The notes: generated by a model not told the origin, from the letters alone. DNA of 64,000 bases from Stenotrophomonas sp. UBA2629 (GCA_002359895.1 DEOB01000002.1:1-64000), one strand, 5' to 3'. Counted from the stretch's first letter, positions 43,430-52,212 are shown. Numbers and translations are program-made.

Positions 43430-43840
43430 TCAGCGGATGCTGAAGCTGACGTTGTAGTTGGCGTTCTGCCCACGCCGCGCAGAGGCGCGCATCTGATAGA
43501 CCTGCACGGTATAGGTGCCGTTGGTCGGTAGCGCCCCGTGCCAGTCCTGTCCCACCGCGCCGCTGCCGATTGCCGTGGCGGCGCCCGGTACATCGCCGGG
43601 TGCAAAGACGTTGAAATTGGCGTTGCTGCTGCCGGTGATGCTCACGTGCATCGACTGGCCGGCACGTGCCGAGAGTGTGTAATTGACGCTGTCGTAGCCT
43701 TTGATCGTGCCCGGCAGGGTGGTGCTGCTTGCCCCTTTGCTGAAGTGGACCGGCGTGGTGGTGACGTTGTCTTTGGCCACGCTCGGCGCGGCGGCGCAGG
43801 CCAGCATGGCGGCAATGGCGAAAGCTGCAAGATGTTTCAT
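43430..43840 (-). CDS. Secreted small protein resembling g-type lysozyme inhibitor (PliG-like)
   Basis: 136 residues with a signal peptide (cleavage near SVAKD). The mature part is a beta-rich domain: TTPVHFSKGASSTTLPGTIKG, YTLSARAGQSMHVSI, FNVFAPGD, LPTNGTYTVQVYQMRASARR, NYNVSFSI. The pattern of AKGAS...GYD...LGAKAGQ...NGTYT(I/V)xVYxMRxxARR matches proteins annotated as inhibitors of goose-type lysozyme or related periplasmic domains. The function is inferred only from this. ATG 43840 is preceded by AGAGAA; ATG 43858 would add six residues. Confidence 0.6.
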   Translation of the reverse strand: MKHLAAFAIAAMLACAAAPSVAKDNVTTTPVHFSKGASSTTLPGTIKGYDSVNYTLSARAGQSMHVSITGSSNANFNVFAPGDVPGAATAIGSGAVGQDWHGALPTNGTYTVQVYQMRASARRGQNANYNVSFSIR

Positions 43841-43988
43841 GCGGTGTTCTCTGGGCATTGACGAAAGTTGGATGGACGCTACGCCCTGCCGCGATAAATG
43901 CGTGTCAACGCAATGCGCCTGGCAAAGCGGCCCGCATCCGGGCCGCTGGTGGTGCAACAACACTGCCGCTTTACCGGGCGGTTGTGCC

Positions 43989-44621
43989 TCAGCCCATGCG
44001 GGTGCCAAAGATGCGGTCACCGGCATCGCCCAGGCCGGGCAGGATGTAGGCCTTGTCGTTGAGGCGCTCGTCGATGGCGGCGGTGTAGATTTCCACGTCC
44101 GGGTGGGCGGCTTCCACCGCCTGCAGGCCTTCGGGTGCGGCCACCAGGAAGATGCCCTTGATGCGCCGGGCGCCGGCACGCTTTAGCATGTCGATGGTGG
44201 CGATCAGGGTGCCGCCGGTGGCCAGCATTGGATCGAGAATCAGCGCATCGCGCTCTTCCAGGCGGCCGGTCAGGCGCTCGAAGTACGGCACCGCTTCCAG
44301 GGTTTCCTCGTCGCGCTGCAGGCCCACCACGCTGACGCGGGCAGCCGGAATCAACGACAACACGCCGGTCAGCATGCCCAGGCCGGCACGCAGGATCGGC
44401 ACGACGGTGATCTTGGCGCCCGCGATGCGCTGCACCTGCACCGGGCCCGCCCAGCCGGCGGTGGTGTGGGTTTCGGTATCCAGATCGGCCGTGGCCTCGT
44501 AAGCCAACAACGTGCCCAGCTCGTTGACCACTTCCCGGAAATCCTTGGTGCTCATGGTCGCATCGCGCAGCAGGCCGATCTTGTGCTGTACCAGGGGGTG
44601 ACGGACTTCAACGATTTTCAT
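43989..44621 (-). CDS. upp: Uracil phosphoribosyltransferase
   Basis: Makes UMP from uracil and PRPP in pyrimidine salvage. 210 residues; PRPP-binding LILDPMLATGGTLIAT (130-138 core), VPILRAGLGM, and the C-terminal uracil-site GDAGDRIFGT. The ATG at 44621 (MKIVEVRHPLVQHK) is the family start; the frame continues upstream without similarity. Divergent from the TonB receptor of the phosphorus operon. Confidence 0.97.
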   Translation of the reverse strand: MKIVEVRHPLVQHKIGLLRDATMSTKDFREVVNELGTLLAYEATADLDTETHTTAGWAGPVQVQRIAGAKITVVPILRAGLGMLTGVLSLIPAARVSVVGLQRDEETLEAVPYFERLTGRLEERDALILDPMLATGGTLIATIDMLKRAGARRIKGIFLVAAPEGLQAVEAAHPDVEIYTAAIDERLNDKAYILPGLGDAGDRIFGTRMG

Positions 44622-44667
44622 GGTGGAGGTGCTACTGGGGAGATGCCACAGTTTGCCGTAGGCGTTC

Positions 44668-44684
44668 TGTACTCGGCCAGTACA
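44668..44684. promoter_or_regulatory. Palindrome TGTACT-N5-AGTACA between upp and TonB receptor
   Basis: A perfect 6-5-6 inverted repeat (44668-44673 and 44679-44684) in the short divergent region. Its size and symmetry suit a dimeric regulator, but no binding protein can be named. It could control upp, the receptor operon, or both. Confidence 0.45.
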
Positions 44685-44709
44685 TCGATGAAATATTGCC
44701 GCCTCGTGA

Positions 44710-44738
44710 CTGTCATGGATGCGAAACGTAACGGACAT
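44710..44738 (+). promoter_or_regulatory. PHO-box-like half-sites before the phosphorus-scavenging operon
   Basis: CTGTCAT (44710-44716) is an exact match to the 7-nt half-site of the enterobacterial PHO box. Eleven nt on, GCGAAAC does not match, but 22 nt on CGGACAT (44732-44738) matches at 5 of 7 positions, keeping the 11-nt phasing. Weak on its own but in the right place. Confidence 0.35.
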
Positions 44739-44760
44739 AACGTGCACACCCATCCTTTAC

Positions 44761-47343
44761 ATGGTTCCGGGGGCAGGTGTGCGAAAGAGCGTGTTGGTGG
44801 TGGCAGTGACGACCGTGGTGGCCTGTATGGCCGCCGCGCCGGCAGGGGCGCAGCAGGTAACGACACCGGATGGCAGCGTGGCAGCGGTTGCTGCCGCCGG
44901 TGCGGTGGACCTGGAGCGCATCGAGGTGCGTGCGCAGTTGGAGGCGCAGGCCCGCGCGGTGGAGCTCAAGCGCGATGCCAATGGCATCCAGGACAGCATT
45001 GCTTCTGACTCCATGGGCGACTATCCGGACATGAACGTGGCCGAATCCCTGCAGCGTCTGCCGGGTGTCAGCGTCACCCGCGATCAGGGCGAAGGCCGCT
45101 TCGTGGTGGTGCGCGGTCTGGATGCGGCGCTCAATAGCGTCAGCATCGATGGCATTGCCGTGGGCACGCCGGAAGATTCCTCGCGCGGTGCGCCGCTGGA
45201 CGTGATTCCCACCGACTCCACCGAGCGTCTGCGCGTGGTCAAGTCGGCGACGCCAGACATGCCGGGCGACGCCATCGGCGGCAGCGTGGTGGTGGAATCG
45301 GCCTCGGCCTTCGACCGCGATGGCCGCTCGCTGAAAGGCAAGATCGAGGCCAGCCACCAGCAGCTGTCGGGCGAAACCAGCCCCAAGGCTGCCTTCAACT
45401 ACAGCGAAGTGTTCAACGACACCTTTGGCGTGGCCTTGGGCGTGAACTACCAGAAGCGCACGTTCGAGTCGGACAACACCGAGGTGGCGTACGACGAATT
45501 CGACGGCGGTGCTGACAACGACCTGGCCGCCGTGGAAATCCAGCGCCGCAAGTACACCATCGAGCGTGAGCGCACCGGTGCCAACCTCAACCTGGATTGG
45601 CGCCCGGACGACGACAACCGCTACTACCTGCGCACGCTGTACAGCCGTTTTGATGATGCCGAGACCCGTCAGCGCGTGATCTTTGGGCTGGAAGATGGCG
45701 CCATCAGCGCGCTCGGCAATGGCCGCTACCAGGTGGACGATCTGCCGGCCGCTGCCATCTCCAAACGCATGCGCTACCGCACCAAGGAAGAGAACACCTT
45801 CGCTGCCAGCATGGGTGGTGAGAATCGTCTGACCAATGCCGTGCTCGATTACCGCTTGGGCTACACCAAGACCCGCGAGCGCGTGAATGACGAGATGGAA
45901 GCGCGCTTCAAGCACACCGGCGACGATCTGTCCGCCACGCTCGACCAGAACAGCGGCATCCCGGGCCTGAGCCTGAGCAGCGACGAGTGGATGGATAACG
46001 CCAACTACAAGTTCGACCGGGTGATTCTGTCGCCCAAACAGGTGGACGACAGCGAGCGCAGCGCGCAGGTCAACATTCGTTTCGACGGCGAAAATGCAAG
46101 CTACAAATTCGGCATGCTGGGCCGCTGGCGCGAGCGCGCGGTGAACGTGGACGAGGACGAGCTGCGCAAGGGCCCGGCGGTGGACCTGACCACCTGGAAC
46201 GGCGAGACGCTGGACCATCGCGGTGGTCCGCTGGGGCAGGGCATGAGCTCGGCTGCGATGCGCCGCTGGTGGGCCGCCAATGGCGGCCAGTACAGCGCGC
46301 GTCCGCAGGAAATCCCCGGCAACACGATGGTGTCGCTGGAAGAGGATTACACCGCCAATGAAGACATCTTTGCCGCGTATGCGATGGGCACGTGGGATAT
46401 CGGTGCGCTGCGTGTGATTGGTGGTGTGCGTGTGGAGAACACGCAGTTCGATGCCACCGGCAACCAGGTGGATATCGATGCCGATGGTGAAAACGTGGTC
46501 GTCACTCCGCGCGTGGCCAGCACCAGCTACACCAACGTGCTGCCGGGCCTGCACCTGCGCTATGACACCAGCAACAACTGGGTGCTGCGCGGCTCGGTCA
46601 ACAAGACCGTGGCACGCCCGTCGTTTGGCGATGTGTCGCCGCGCCTGAGCGTGAACCGTGAAGATAATGAAGTGCGCGTAGGTAACCCGATGCTCGATCC
46701 GTACGAATCCACCAACCTGGATTTTTCGTTCGAGCGCTACCTGGGCGACACCGGCATCATCTCGCTGGGCCTGTTCAACAAGTCCATCGACGGCTACATC
46801 GTGGAGACCATCAGCGACGAGGATGCCGAGTATCCGGGCTTCGATGTGACCCGTGCGATCAATGGCAACAAAGCCAAGGTATTTGGTGCCGAGTTCAATT
46901 GGCAGCAGCAGTTGGCGTTCCTGCCGGGGGCATGGTCGGGCCTGCTGCTGGGCGTGAGCGGCACCTGGTTGGACACCGATTTCGACCCCGGCACCGCCGA
47001 CCGAGGCAACGATGACTTCACCCTGCCGCGTGCGTCCAAGAATGTGTACAGCGCGCACGTGGGTTACGAATGGGGCGGCTTCAGCACGCGTCTGGCGGGC
47101 GTGTATCGCAGCGAATACCTGGACACCATTGGCAAGAACAGTGCTTACGACATCTATGTCGCACCGCACACGCAGTTGGATTTCAGCCTGGATTACAAGT
47201 TCAGCAAGCGCATGAGCGTGTACCTGGAAGCGTCCAACCTGCTCGACAAGCCGCTTGAGCTGTATCAGGGCGTGCGTTCGCGCACCCTGCAGAACGAAGA
47301 ATATGGCCGTACCTATGCCATCGGCCTGAAGGTGGCACTGTGA
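44761..47343 (+). CDS. TonB-dependent receptor of the phosphorus-scavenging operon
   Basis: About 860 residues. After the signal peptide (cleavage near PAGAQQ) comes a likely TonB-box region (DLERIEV), the plug with AESLQRLPGVSVTRDQGEGR and VRGLDAALNSVSIDG, then a 22-strand-type barrel ending YAIGLKVAL. It lacks the Oar-like N-terminal domain of the receptor at 5190. The ligand is unknown; linkage to phytase, phosphatase and pyrophosphatase genes suggests a phosphorylated compound such as phytate. ATG 44761 or GTG 44779 both give a signal peptide; ATG 44719 is the longest reading. The stop overlaps the next start (GTGA). Confidence 0.9.
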   Translation: MVPGAGVRKSVLVVAVTTVVACMAAAPAGAQQVTTPDGSVAAVAAAGAVDLERIEVRAQLEAQARAVELKRDANGIQDSIASDSMGDYPDMNVAESLQRLPGVSVTRDQGEGRFVVVRGLDAALNSVSIDGIAVGTPEDSSRGAPLDVIPTDSTERLRVVKSATPDMPGDAIGGSVVVESASAFDRDGRSLKGKIEASHQQLSGETSPKAAFNYSEVFNDTFGVALGVNYQKRTFESDNTEVAYDEFDGGADNDLAAVEIQRRKYTIERERTGANLNLDWRPDDDNRYYLRTLYSRFDDAETRQRVIFGLEDGAISALGNGRYQVDDLPAAAISKRMRYRTKEENTFAASMGGENRLTNAVLDYRLGYTKTRERVNDEMEARFKHTGDDLSATLDQNSGIPGLSLSSDEWMDNANYKFDRVILSPKQVDDSERSAQVNIRFDGENASYKFGMLGRWRERAVNVDEDELRKGPAVDLTTWNGETLDHRGGPLGQGMSSAAMRRWWAANGGQYSARPQEIPGNTMVSLEEDYTANEDIFAAYAMGTWDIGALRVIGGVRVENTQFDATGNQVDIDADGENVVVTPRVASTSYTNVLPGLHLRYDTSNNWVLRGSVNKTVARPSFGDVSPRLSVNREDNEVRVGNPMLDPYESTNLDFSFERYLGDTGIISLGLFNKSIDGYIVETISDEDAEYPGFDVTRAINGNKAKVFGAEFNWQQQLAFLPGAWSGLLLGVSGTWLDTDFDPGTADRGNDDFTLPRASKNVYSAHVGYEWGGFSTRLAGVYRSEYLDTIGKNSAYDIYVAPHTQLDFSLDYKFSKRMSVYLEASNLLDKPLELYQGVRSRTLQNEEYGRTYAIGLKVAL

Positions 47344-48449
47344 GGGCCGCGCTGCTCGGCGCAGCCGTCGCGCTTGCACTGACGGCCTGCCAGCCCGCGC
47401 CCAAGGCATCGCATCCGCCGACCGCGGCCGATGTGGCCGAAGGTGCCACTGCGGCAACGTCGACGCAGGTGGCTGAGGCATTCCTGACGCCGATGACGCC
47501 GGCCGACAACATTGATTCGCCGGCCAGCTGGCGCGCGCCAGATGGTCAGATGTGGCTGATTGCCACCGCCAAGGCCACCGACAAGCTGGTGGTTTATGAC
47601 GGCCAGACGGGCAAGCACCTGCGTGACGTCGGCAGTCTCGGCACCGCGCCGGGTCAGTTCGATCGCCCCAACGGCATCGCGGTCAGCGGCGACCTGGTGT
47701 TCATCGTCGAGCGCGACAACCACCGTGTGCAGGTACTGCAGTTGCCGGACTTCACGCCTTTGGGCGTGTTTGCCGGCGCTGATCTGCGCAAGCCCTACGG
47801 CTTGTGGGTGAACCCGGCGCAGGACGGTTATGACGTCTATGTCACCGATTCCTACGACGATGGCGAAGATGCCGCTGGCAACGACATCCTGCCGGCATTG
47901 GAGCGGTTGAACGAGCGCGTGCGCCGGTATCACGTCAACGTTGACGGTAGCGGTGTGCAGGCCAGATTGGTCCGCAGCATTGGTGATACCACGCCGAAGG
48001 GTGCGCTGCGGGTGGTCGAGTCGATCTGGGGTGACCCGGCCAACGACCGCCTGATGGTGGCTGAAGAGGACGAAACCTACGCCAGCGAGTTCAAGGTCTA
48101 CACGCTGGCCGGTGACTTCACTGGTAAGACATTCGGCAACGGCGTGTTCAAGGCACAGGCCGAGGGCGTGATGCTGCGTACCTGCGGCGATGCCGGTTGG
48201 TGGGTCACCACCGAGCAGGGCAAGGACCGCAGCGTGTTCCATCTGTTTGACCGCAAGACGCTTGCCCCGGTAGGCGCCTTCCACGGCAACACCGTGGCCA
48301 ACACCGACGGCATCTGGAACAGCCAACAGCCGTCGGCACGTTTTCCGCAGGGTGCGTTGTATGCGGTGCATGACGACCAGGGCGTGGTGGCGTTCGATTG
48401 GCGGGATATCGCCAAGGCCTTGTCGCTGCCGCAGGACTGCGCGCTGTGA
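47340..48449 (+). CDS. Beta-propeller phytase-like lipoprotein
   Basis: 369 residues with signal RAALLGAAVALALTAC (lipobox at Cys17), so anchored in the envelope. The body is a beta-propeller: DSPASWRAPDGQMWLIATAK, GTAPGQFDRPNGIAVSGDLV, DNHRVQVLQLPDFTPLG and the C-terminal GALYAVHDDQGVVAFDWRDI, matching beta-propeller phytases and the NHL-like variants annotated as phytase in xanthomonads. It should release phosphate from phytate; Ca-binding residues cannot be confirmed by eye. The start is a GTG in a 4-nt overlap with the receptor. The stop shares one base with the next ATG. Confidence 0.75.
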   Translation: MRAALLGAAVALALTACQPAPKASHPPTAADVAEGATAATSTQVAEAFLTPMTPADNIDSPASWRAPDGQMWLIATAKATDKLVVYDGQTGKHLRDVGSLGTAPGQFDRPNGIAVSGDLVFIVERDNHRVQVLQLPDFTPLGVFAGADLRKPYGLWVNPAQDGYDVYVTDSYDDGEDAAGNDILPALERLNERVRRYHVNVDGSGVQARLVRSIGDTTPKGALRVVESIWGDPANDRLMVAEEDETYASEFKVYTLAGDFTGKTFGNGVFKAQAEGVMLRTCGDAGWWVTTEQGKDRSVFHLFDRKTLAPVGAFHGNTVANTDGIWNSQQPSARFPQGALYAVHDDQGVVAFDWRDIAKALSLPQDCAL

Positions 48450-49819
48450 TGTTCAGGGGTAAGAGGCAGTGGCTGCTGTTGGCAGCCACGATGGTGGCGG
48501 CCGGAGCAGTGGGGGCTGCTCCGGCCGCGGAGCCCAACACGCAGGTGCCGGCGGGGAGCCGGCATTACGCGGCCAACGGATTTCCGGACCGCATCGTCGC
48601 CTCGCCAGCACAGGACGCCGCCACCGGTTTTGCGGTGGCGTGGCGTACTTCGGTGCTGGCCGCGCCGCCGTTGCTCGAACTGGCGCTGGCCGGCGATTCG
48701 CCGGACATGGGGACGCTGCGGCAGTTCACCGCCAGCAGCCGCGAGCTGAGCAGCGAGAACGGCCTGTCGCAGCATCACCGCGCCGATATCGACGGCCTGC
48801 TGCCGGACACGCTGTACGCCTACCGCGTGCAGGGGCAGGGCACCTGGAGTGCGTGGAATCACTTCCGTACCGCAGCTGCCGCCGGTCAGCCGCTGACGCT
48901 GCTGTACTTCGGTGACACCCAGAACAAGAACCTCAGCCACGTCAGCCGGGTGATCCGCCAAGGCTGGCAGACCGCTCCGGATGCGCGGCTGGCGCTGTTT
49001 GCCGGTGATCTGGTCAGCGGCGGCGATGGTGAGGACGACAACGAATGGGGCGAGTGGTTCGCCGCCGGCGGTTGGCTGCTGCCGGGCATGGCCGTGGCAC
49101 CGGCCACCGGCAATCATGAGTACTTCGAGGAGTTCGAAGACACGCCGCAGGAACGCCGCGTATTGGGCGGGCATTGGCCGGTGACCTTCGCGCTGCCGGG
49201 TAACGGTGCCGCCGCTACCGCCAAGACGACGTATTGGTTCGACTATCAAGGTGTGCGTGTGGTGGTGCTGGATGGCACCTCCGCGCTGGACCTGGGCACC
49301 GCCAAGGCGCAGGCGCAGTGGCTGGACGGCGTGCTGGCCGGCAATCAACAGCCGTGGAGCATTGTGGTCGTGCACCAGCCGCTGTATCCGCTGCGTGCCG
49401 AGCGCGATACCTCGGTGCTGGCAACGCAGATCCGGCCGGTGCTGCAGCAGCATCATGTGGATCTGGTGCTGCAGGGCCACGACCACACCTATGGCCGTCG
49501 TGCGGACGACAACGCAAGCCTGCCGCAGTACATCTCCTCGGTGGCCGGCCCCAAGCAGTACCGCCTGTCGCCGCAGGCCCGGGCCACGATGGCGCCGGTG
49601 GCGGAGGACACGCAGTTGTTCCAGGTGCTGCATCTGGACGGCAAGCAATTGCGTTACGAAGCACGCACCGCGACGGGGCGTCTGTATGACGCATTCGAGA
49701 TCAACCGCGACGCTGCCGGTGGAAAACGTTTCAAGGAATTGCACGATGGCCGTATCTCACCGCGCAGCTGCCCGCGCCCACTTTCACCCAAGGGACGCGA
49801 TGACCGGTGTTGGGAATGA
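48449..49819 (+). CDS. Purple acid phosphatase-like metallophosphoesterase
   Basis: 456 residues with a signal peptide (cleavage near AAPAAE). An N-terminal fibronectin-like domain as in purple acid phosphatases (about 30-145, VAWRTSVLAAPPLLELAL ... LLPDTLYAYRVQG) precedes the phosphoesterase core with all motifs: YFGDTQ, FAGDLVSGGDGEDDNEW, PATGNHEY, VVVHQPLYPL and LQGHDHTYGR. It should cleave phosphate monoesters in the periplasm. The start follows the phytase stop by overlap (TGATG). 26 nt ahead of the pyrophosphatase gene. Confidence 0.9.
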   Translation: MFRGKRQWLLLAATMVAAGAVGAAPAAEPNTQVPAGSRHYAANGFPDRIVASPAQDAATGFAVAWRTSVLAAPPLLELALAGDSPDMGTLRQFTASSRELSSENGLSQHHRADIDGLLPDTLYAYRVQGQGTWSAWNHFRTAAAAGQPLTLLYFGDTQNKNLSHVSRVIRQGWQTAPDARLALFAGDLVSGGDGEDDNEWGEWFAAGGWLLPGMAVAPATGNHEYFEEFEDTPQERRVLGGHWPVTFALPGNGAAATAKTTYWFDYQGVRVVVLDGTSALDLGTAKAQAQWLDGVLAGNQQPWSIVVVHQPLYPLRAERDTSVLATQIRPVLQQHHVDLVLQGHDHTYGRRADDNASLPQYISSVAGPKQYRLSPQARATMAPVAEDTQLFQVLHLDGKQLRYEARTATGRLYDAFEINRDAAGGKRFKELHDGRISPRSCPRPLSPKGRDDRCWE

Positions 49820-49844
49820 GCCGGCCGATGTGCGGGAGACGTTC

Positions 49845-50444
49845 ATGAAAATGCGTTTCATCGCCATGGTGATGAGCCTGGCGCCGTGCGTGGCCGGCGC
49901 TGCCGAAACGGTGCAGCATCCGTTCCAGCTGGCGCAGCCGACCAACGCGCCGGAAGAAGTCCTGCTGCTGGTCGAGATACCAGCCGGTAGTGCCATCAAG
50001 TATGAGATGGGCGAGGGCGGCGAGCTGCGGGTGGATCGCTTCCTGTCCATGCCGGTGGCTTACCCGGCCAACTACGGCTCGATGCCGCGCACGCTGGCCG
50101 GCGATGGTGATCCTTTGGACGCACTCGTACTGACCCGGTTTCCGGTGCAACCCGGCGCGGTCATCCGGTTCCGTCCGTTGGGCGTGCTGCGCATGACGGA
50201 CCGGGGTGAGGCGGACGAAAAGATCGTCGGCGTGCCGGTGGATGCGGTCGACCCCACCTACAGCGATGTGCGTGCGTTGGAGGATCTGCCGGCGATGGAG
50301 CGCCGACGCATCGAGGCTTTCTTCCGCACCTACAAGCAATTGCCCGACGGCGGAAACATCCAGCTCAACGGCTGGGGTGACGCGGCCGAAGCGCGGCAGG
50401 TCATTGGCCGGGCGCTGCAGGCCCATTCTGCCGAACGGCCCTGA
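49845..50444 (+). CDS. Inorganic pyrophosphatase with signal peptide (periplasmic)
   Basis: 199 residues. The family-I pyrophosphatase domain (about 45-190) keeps the active-site residues: KYE near the start, VDRFLSMPVAYPANYG, DGDPLDALVL (three metal-binding Asp), MTDRGEADEKIVGVP and FFRTYKQL. Unlike ordinary cytoplasmic PPases it begins with MKMRFIAMVMSLAPCVAGAA, a clear signal peptide. GGGAGA at 49834-49839 supports ATG 49845; an ATG at 49800 lies further upstream, near the end of the phosphatase gene. Last gene of the operon; it would hydrolyse PPi released outside the cytoplasm. Confidence 0.85.
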   Translation: MKMRFIAMVMSLAPCVAGAAETVQHPFQLAQPTNAPEEVLLLVEIPAGSAIKYEMGEGGELRVDRFLSMPVAYPANYGSMPRTLAGDGDPLDALVLTRFPVQPGAVIRFRPLGVLRMTDRGEADEKIVGVPVDAVDPTYSDVRALEDLPAMERRRIEAFFRTYKQLPDGGNIQLNGWGDAAEARQVIGRALQAHSAERP

Positions 50445-50507
50445 TTCAATTGAAAGCCTGACCAAAGCGCGCATCGTTTCACGACAGGGATTTCGCCATG
50501 CACCTAT

Positions 50508-50537
50508 ACTCCCCGGCATCATCAGCTGCTGGGGAGT
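50508..50537. other. Inverted repeat in the gap after the pyrophosphatase gene
   Basis: ACTCCCC (50508-50514) and GGGGAGT (50531-50537), with GCA/TGC able to extend pairing inside the 16-nt loop. No T-tract. The 230-nt gap otherwise shows no gene. Confidence 0.35.
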
Positions 50538-50674
50538 TGCGGTGGCGAAGCGGGCTGGGCCAATCGGCCAGCCGGTTCCGCTGAAAGCACGCTCAAGGTT
50601 CCAGTCAAGGTGAAGACCCATCCATCGCTCCCGGCGCTCAAGGCCAGGGGTGGTCATCACGGAGGATAGTTACG

Positions 50675-51175
50675 ATGCGAGCACGTAAGGTTCTGGTCAG
50701 TACGGCGGCGATGCTGCTTGCCGTTGTTTCCTGGGGCGCCACGGCACAGCAGGCGCCGCTGCAGGAGGAGCTGGTCAACCCCAGTGAAGTGGTGTTTGAA
50801 GGTGGCCAGGCCTACGCCGATGCGGGTGGTGGCAGGTTGGAGCGCCTGCATAGCCGCAAGCAAGGGGGCGAGACCATCTATTACCGCATGGTGCGCTACG
50901 ACAACGAGTTCGGTTATGTCGGCGGTGAAGGCCCGGCCATGGCATCGCAGGGCGCGTTGGGCAATGCGCCGGTGGCGGTCACGCCGTATCGCTACTACGG
51001 CTCGGGCAACCTGGCCCGGCCGGACTTCTACAACAGTCCGTACAACCGCGATGCACGCCAGCGCTACTGGGGGCCGGGCTATTTCGGCAGCTGCAGCCGC
51101 TATGACGGCTGCAAGGAAGTGCAGATCATCCCCGTGGTGCCTTACTACCGCTCCGGTTACGGCGTGGGTTATTGA
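50675..51175 (+). CDS. Secreted hypothetical protein
   Basis: 166 residues with a signal peptide (cleavage near WGATAQQ). The mature protein is rich in Tyr, Gly and Arg (PYRYYGSGNLARPDFYNSPY, RYWGPGYFGSC, VVPYYRSGYGVGY) with two Cys in GSCSRYDGCKE. I do not recognise a family. Well-placed GGAGG (50661-50665) 9 nt before ATG 50675 and a strong terminator after it mark it as a real single-gene unit. Confidence 0.75.
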   Translation: MRARKVLVSTAAMLLAVVSWGATAQQAPLQEELVNPSEVVFEGGQAYADAGGGRLERLHSRKQGGETIYYRMVRYDNEFGYVGGEGPAMASQGALGNAPVAVTPYRYYGSGNLARPDFYNSPYNRDARQRYWGPGYFGSCSRYDGCKEVQIIPVVPYYRSGYGVGY

Positions 51176-51218
51176 GTCAACGCGCAGGCCGCTGCCTTCT
51201 GCCAGCGAGGCAAACAGA

Positions 51219-51245
51219 AACGGCACCTCGATGGGTGCCGTTTTT
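51219..51245 (+). terminator. Intrinsic terminator after secreted hypothetical gene
   Basis: AACGGCACC (51219-51227) / GGTGCCGTT (51234-51242), 6-nt loop, followed by TTT. It lies between two convergent genes, 43 nt after the 50675 gene stop and 20 nt from the suhB stop, and the A-rich left flank (CAAACAGAAA) may let it serve both directions. Confidence 0.9.
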
Positions 51246-51264
51246 GTTGAAGGTGCGTGCTGGA

Positions 51265-52092
51265 TCAGAAGCGCGGGTCGAACTCGGCAGCGTAGCCGGT
51301 GTTGACGATCACCTTCTGCAGCGCTTCACAGACCTTCAGGTTGCCGGCCACGATCTGCTGCGTCTCCGGGCCCTTGTCATCCATGCGTGCCGGGGTGGCG
51401 CCACGATAGTTGCAGACCTTGCCGCCTGCTTCGCGGACCAGCAACACGCCGGCAGCGATGTCCCATGCCTTCACACCGGCCTCGAAATACGCATCGGCGC
51501 GCCCACAGGCCACGTAAGCCAGATCCAGTGCAGCTGAACCGGTGCGGCGCACGTCCTCGGCCTGCACCAACAGGGTGTCCAGCGTCTTGAGCTGGCTGCT
51601 GGCACGGGCGCGCTCGCGCGGAGCGAAGCCGGTGTGGATCATCGTGCCTTCCAGATCCTTGCGGTCGGTCACGCGGATGCGGCGGTCGTTAAGCACCGCG
51701 CCATTGCCCCGGCTGGCGGTGAACAGTTCATTGCGCAGCGGGTCGAAGATCACCGCGTCGGTCGGCTCGCCGTTTTCCACCAGCGCGATGGACACGCAGT
51801 AGTGGGGGAATCCGCGCAGGTAGTTGCTGGTGCCGTCGAGCGGGTCGATGACCCACATCTGGCGCTTGCTGCCCTGTACGCCACCTTCTTCACCGAAGAT
51901 TCCGTACTCGGGATAGGCGCGCTTGAGTTCTTTGACGATTACTTTCTCCGCATCGCCATCGACTTCGCTGGCGTAATCCATCCGACCCTTCTGCACCACA
52001 TTGAGTGCTTCGAGCTTGTTGATGTTGCGGAGCAGGACGTTGCCGGCGAGGCGGGCGGCCTTGACCATGACGGTTACGGCGGGTTTCTGCAT
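51265..52092 (-). CDS. suhB: Inositol monophosphatase family protein
   Basis: 275 residues, Mg-dependent phosphatase of the IMPase family; SuhB in E. coli also takes part in rRNA antitermination. Motifs GEEGG (Glu68/69), WVIDPLDGTSNYLRGFPHY (Asp83, Asp86) and WDIAAGVLLVREAGG near the C-terminus. ATG 52092 (MQKPAVTVMV) is the family start; the frame upstream overlaps trmJ and is not coding. Divergent from trmJ. Confidence 0.95.
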   Translation of the reverse strand: MQKPAVTVMVKAARLAGNVLLRNINKLEALNVVQKGRMDYASEVDGDAEKVIVKELKRAYPEYGIFGEEGGVQGSKRQMWVIDPLDGTSNYLRGFPHYCVSIALVENGEPTDAVIFDPLRNELFTASRGNGAVLNDRRIRVTDRKDLEGTMIHTGFAPRERARASSQLKTLDTLLVQAEDVRRTGSAALDLAYVACGRADAYFEAGVKAWDIAAGVLLVREAGGKVCNYRGATPARMDDKGPETQQIVAGNLKVCEALQKVIVNTGYAAEFDPRF

Positions 52093-52212
52093 GGCGAAAG
52101 GCTCCCGTGAAGGCTGAGATCGGATTGGCGGGGGAAAAGAGCGGGTCCGGCGCACAGGCCGGCCGCGCAGTTTACCATCTGCAGCTGTCTCGCTCCTGAT
52201 TTTTTGCCATCC

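Noticed and set aside
44713..47481. 922-codon open frame on the minus strand
   Set aside because: Antisense to the second TonB receptor and the start of the phytase gene; a third-position GC shadow.
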